A stretch of DNA of 40,351 nucleotides from assembly GCA_017621795.1 (NCBI GenBank), contig JAGASJ010000038.1:1-40351 (forward strand). Direction: 5' to 3'. The notes beneath the pieces were generated by a model. The model saw nothing but the letters and a program-made list of their open reading frames with translations, was not told where the DNA came from and made no database searches. The position numbers and the translations under genes are program-made. The DNA comes from Oscillospiraceae bacterium. GTDB taxonomy: Bacteria; Bacillota; Clostridia; Oscillospirales; Oscillospiraceae. This document shows, piece after piece, positions 39,190 to 40,351 of this stretch; positions within the stretch are counted from its first letter, which is position 1; every line of letters begins with the position of its first letter.

Positions 39190-39462
39190 TTAACCTTTTC
39201 GGATGATTTTGTCAGGAAACACCGATGCGTTTATCAAATCGGCAGGGTCTATTTCAAGGGCATCGGCAATATTGAAAAACACCTCTAATGAAAACGGGCG
39301 GGCAATGCCGGGTGCCTCAATGGAACTGATGTGCGAGCGGCTGACATTTGCTCTTTCTGCCAACTGCTCCTGAGAAAGTCCTCGCATCTTGCGGAGCGTA
39401 GAGATCGCAATACCCAGTTGAATATATCGGTCTCTGTTCTTAAACTCTGTGTCTTTGCTCAC
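39190..39462 (-). CDS. XRE-family helix-turn-helix regulator
   Basis: A 90-residue single-domain regulator. The HTH is clear: YIQLGIAISTLRKMRGLSQEQLAERANVSRSHISSIEAPG (about residues 12-51), followed by PFSLEVFFNIADALEIDPADLI. A GTG at 39462 is eight bases after GGAAGG and gives the usual family start (MSKDTEFKNRDRYIQ). An ATG at 39468 and a GTG at 39471 are alternatives but are too close to the site. It is divergent from the SLOG-protein gene; a TATAAT lies just upstream on the minus strand. Confidence 0.85.
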   Translation of the reverse strand: MSKDTEFKNRDRYIQLGIAISTLRKMRGLSQEQLAERANVSRSHISSIEAPGIARPFSLEVFFNIADALEIDPADLINASVFPDKIIRKG

Positions 39463-39531
39463 ACACATCACCTTCCTTTGGAATAATTATACTTTTCCCA
39501 AAAGAAAAATGCTGTATTCACATAAAAGAAC

Positions 39532-39560
39532 TTGACTGATATTTTGAGCAAATGTAAAAT
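39532..39560 (+). promoter_or_regulatory. Promoter of the SLOG-protein gene
   Basis: TTGACT (39532-39537), 17 bp, TAAAAT (39555-39560). Confidence 0.5.
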
Positions 39561-39626
39561 ATATAGGAATACTTCGTGTTAGCAAACACATTTGCCGTTA
39601 TTTGTGAGCAAGAGGAAGGTGCTGTT

Positions 39627-40121
39627 GTGGTCTGCTCTTTTTTTGGTCATAAAGATACACCGTCTATCGTGTTTTCGCAGCTCAAGAAATGTATTGAGCA
39701 TTTGATTATAAGCCGGGGTGTCAACAGCTTTATGGTTGGCAATCAGGGCAGCTTTGACGGTATGGTGTTGAAAGCCCTGCGGGAACTAAAACAAAAATAC
39801 CCACATATATGCTACAGTGTTGCCCTTGCCTATATGCCGGGCAAAGGGCAGAAATATGAATTGTACAGCCAAACCGAGACCTTTTTGCCGGAAGGCATTG
39901 AAAACGTTCCCAGAAGATTTGCTATTTCCCATAGAAACAAATGGATGGTCAAAGAATCAGATATCGTAGTTTGTTACATTACGCATTTATGGGGTGGCGC
40001 TGCGCAATTCGCAGAATATGCGCAAAGGCAGGGAAAAGAGGTAATCAACCTTGCCGGCAGTGATGTGCAAATTGGGACGGGAAACGGATTGCCACGCCGC
40101 TTGTCAAGCGGCTCGCAATGA
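39627..40121 (+). CDS. SLOG-family (YpsA/DUF1273-like) protein with repeat-derived C-terminus
   Basis: A 164-residue Rossmann-type protein. It starts VVCSFFGHKDTP, contains FMVGNQGSFDGMVLKALRELKQKYPHICYSVALAYMPGKG, and later RRFAISHRNKWMVKESDIVVCYITHLWGGAAQFAEYAQRQGKEVINL, the SLOG/DprA-like nucleotide-binding pattern. The start is GTG at 39627, with AGAGGAAGG seven bases before; the upstream frame to 39576 looks untranslated. After GKEVINL, where homologues usually end, an 'ATTGCGA' repeat supplies the last dozen residues and the stop. Function of the family is uncertain; nucleotide-derivative binding is likely. Confidence 0.82.
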   Translation: MVCSFFGHKDTPSIVFSQLKKCIEHLIISRGVNSFMVGNQGSFDGMVLKALRELKQKYPHICYSVALAYMPGKGQKYELYSQTETFLPEGIENVPRRFAISHRNKWMVKESDIVVCYITHLWGGAAQFAEYAQRQGKEVINLAGSDVQIGTGNGLPRRLSSGSQ

Positions 40122-40123
40122 CA
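40085..40123. repeat. Short 'ATTGCGA' family repeat
   Basis: CGGATTGCCAC, hairpin GCCGCTTG/CAAGCGGC, then TCGCAATGACA. The inner hairpin is shared with the copy at 29201. Confidence 0.65.
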
Positions 40124-40181
40124 ATACCTTTGGACGAACAGTATTTATACAAATGATATATTTCCACATCGTGAAAATCAT

Positions 40182-40211
40182 TGAGGCACACTTCCAAGGA
40201 AGTGTGCCTCA
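40182..40211 (+). terminator. Terminator-type hairpin next to the insertion sequence
   Basis: TGAGGCACACTTCC pairs perfectly with GGAAGTGTGCCTCA around AA. It lies two bases before the element's left end, as do the hairpins flanking both MITE copies. Confidence 0.6.
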
Positions 40212-40228
40212 TCAGTCTGTCAAAAAAC

Positions 40229-40257
40229 TTCCAATAAGCCTCCGTTTCTGGTATAAT
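40229..40257 (+). promoter_or_regulatory. Transposase promoter
   Basis: TTCCAA (40229-40234), 17 bp, TATAAT (40252-40257); the -35 is weak. Confidence 0.45.
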
Positions 40258-40278
40258 AAAGGAAACGGGGGTGTTTTT

Positions 40279-40351
40279 ATGGAACAATGGAGAAAAGATG
40301 CCAGAAGTGAAGCGATTATCGTGGATTTAGAGGCATTAGTGCCTCAGGATC
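40279..40351 (+). CDS. Transposase, 5' end only (IS1182-like)
   Basis: The first 24 codons are visible: MEQWRKDARSEAIIVDLEALVPQD. The phrase L-E-x-LVPQDH is typical of the N-terminus of IS1182/IS5-type DDE transposases, which move DNA by cut-and-paste. No strong GGAGG is present before the ATG (GGGGGTG is nearest). The rest is outside the window, so the family call rests on this short stretch and the neighbouring end motif. Confidence 0.6.
   Translation, partial: MEQWRKDARSEAIIVDLEALVPQD

Larger units (their letters stand above)
40213..40351 (+). mobile_element. Left end of an IS1182-like insertion sequence
   Basis: Starts CAGTCTGTCAAAAAACTT, matching the terminal GTCTGTCAAAAAA of the MITE-like elements, and carries a promoter and the start of a transposase. 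It runs off the window, so its right end and class cannot be confirmed. Confidence 0.6.

Noticed and set aside
1-40351. CRISPR array or prophage
   Set aside because: No regularly spaced direct repeats, cas genes, integrase or phage structural genes are visible; the repeats present are dispersed palindromes.

Overview
The window looks like chromosomal DNA of a low-to-middle GC Gram-positive anaerobe of the class Clostridia, probably a gut Oscillospiraceae/Ruminococcaceae-type organism. The signs are a tryptophan T-box leader, strong GGAGG ribosome binding sites, sigma-A promoters, a SpoIVB-type sporulation peptidase, a NifS/IscU/Rrf2 cluster, the acetylase (DapH) route to diaminopimelate, and many short palindromic intergenic repeats. 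The genus is an inference. No rRNA or CRISPR array was seen.

Layout. 1-0.4 kb: 5' end of trpB behind a Trp-specific T-box riboswitch. 0.6-3 kb: a DUF2975/XRE/lipoprotein operon, a promoter-driven structured RNA leader ahead of a small secreted protein, and a short XRE gene. 3-7.3 kb: class II fumarase, a Phd/RelE-type toxin-antitoxin pair, small membrane or hypothetical proteins and a DUF554 protein, all on the minus strand. 6.8-10 kb: an accessory, decaying stretch with fragments of SpoIVB-like genes, a broken regulator, palindromic repeats, a lipoprotein divergent from an XRE regulator with paired operators, and an intact SpoIVB-like peptidase. 10-12.2 kb: an Fe-S operon (cysteine desulfurase, IscU scaffold, Rrf2 regulator) with an Rrf2-type operator over its promoter. 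12.2-15 kb: a membrane protein fused in frame to a full-length CCA-adding enzyme, coupled to an acyltransferase-like membrane protein. 15-18.7 kb: a PlsC acyltransferase, glycyl-tRNA synthetase and a GT4 glycosyltransferase. 18.8-27 kb: a Cys-rich CHAP-domain surface protein, a RodA/FtsW protein, a DUF2079 protein, an anion permease and lipoproteins. 27.3-31.5 kb: tRNA-Lys and tRNA-Gln, asparaginyl-tRNA synthetase, a repeat island, pyridoxal kinase and a DEDDh exonuclease with a zinc ribbon. 32-35.4 kb: an overlapping three-gene operon (acyltransferase with zinc ribbon, TVP38/DedA, DcuC/YfcC transporter). 35.4-39.1 kb: a DUF975 protein divergent from an XRE-TPR regulator, and dapH divergent from an M20 deacetylase. 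39.2-40.35 kb: an XRE regulator, a SLOG-fold protein whose C-terminus runs into a repeat, and the left end of an IS1182-like insertion sequence.

The most unusual signal is a ~241-bp non-coding element present twice (21968-22208 and 26992-27233). Each copy lies between two near-identical copies of a local terminator-type hairpin, and the hairpin differs between the two sites. The IS-like element at the right edge also begins directly after a hairpin and shares the end motif GTCTGTCAAAAAA. I read the 241-bp element as a non-autonomous (MITE-like) relative of that insertion sequence that inserts at transcription terminators and duplicates the whole stem-loop. Other points of interest are the membrane/CCA-enzyme fusion, the structured RNA at 2028-2178, and the paired operators at 8296-8339.
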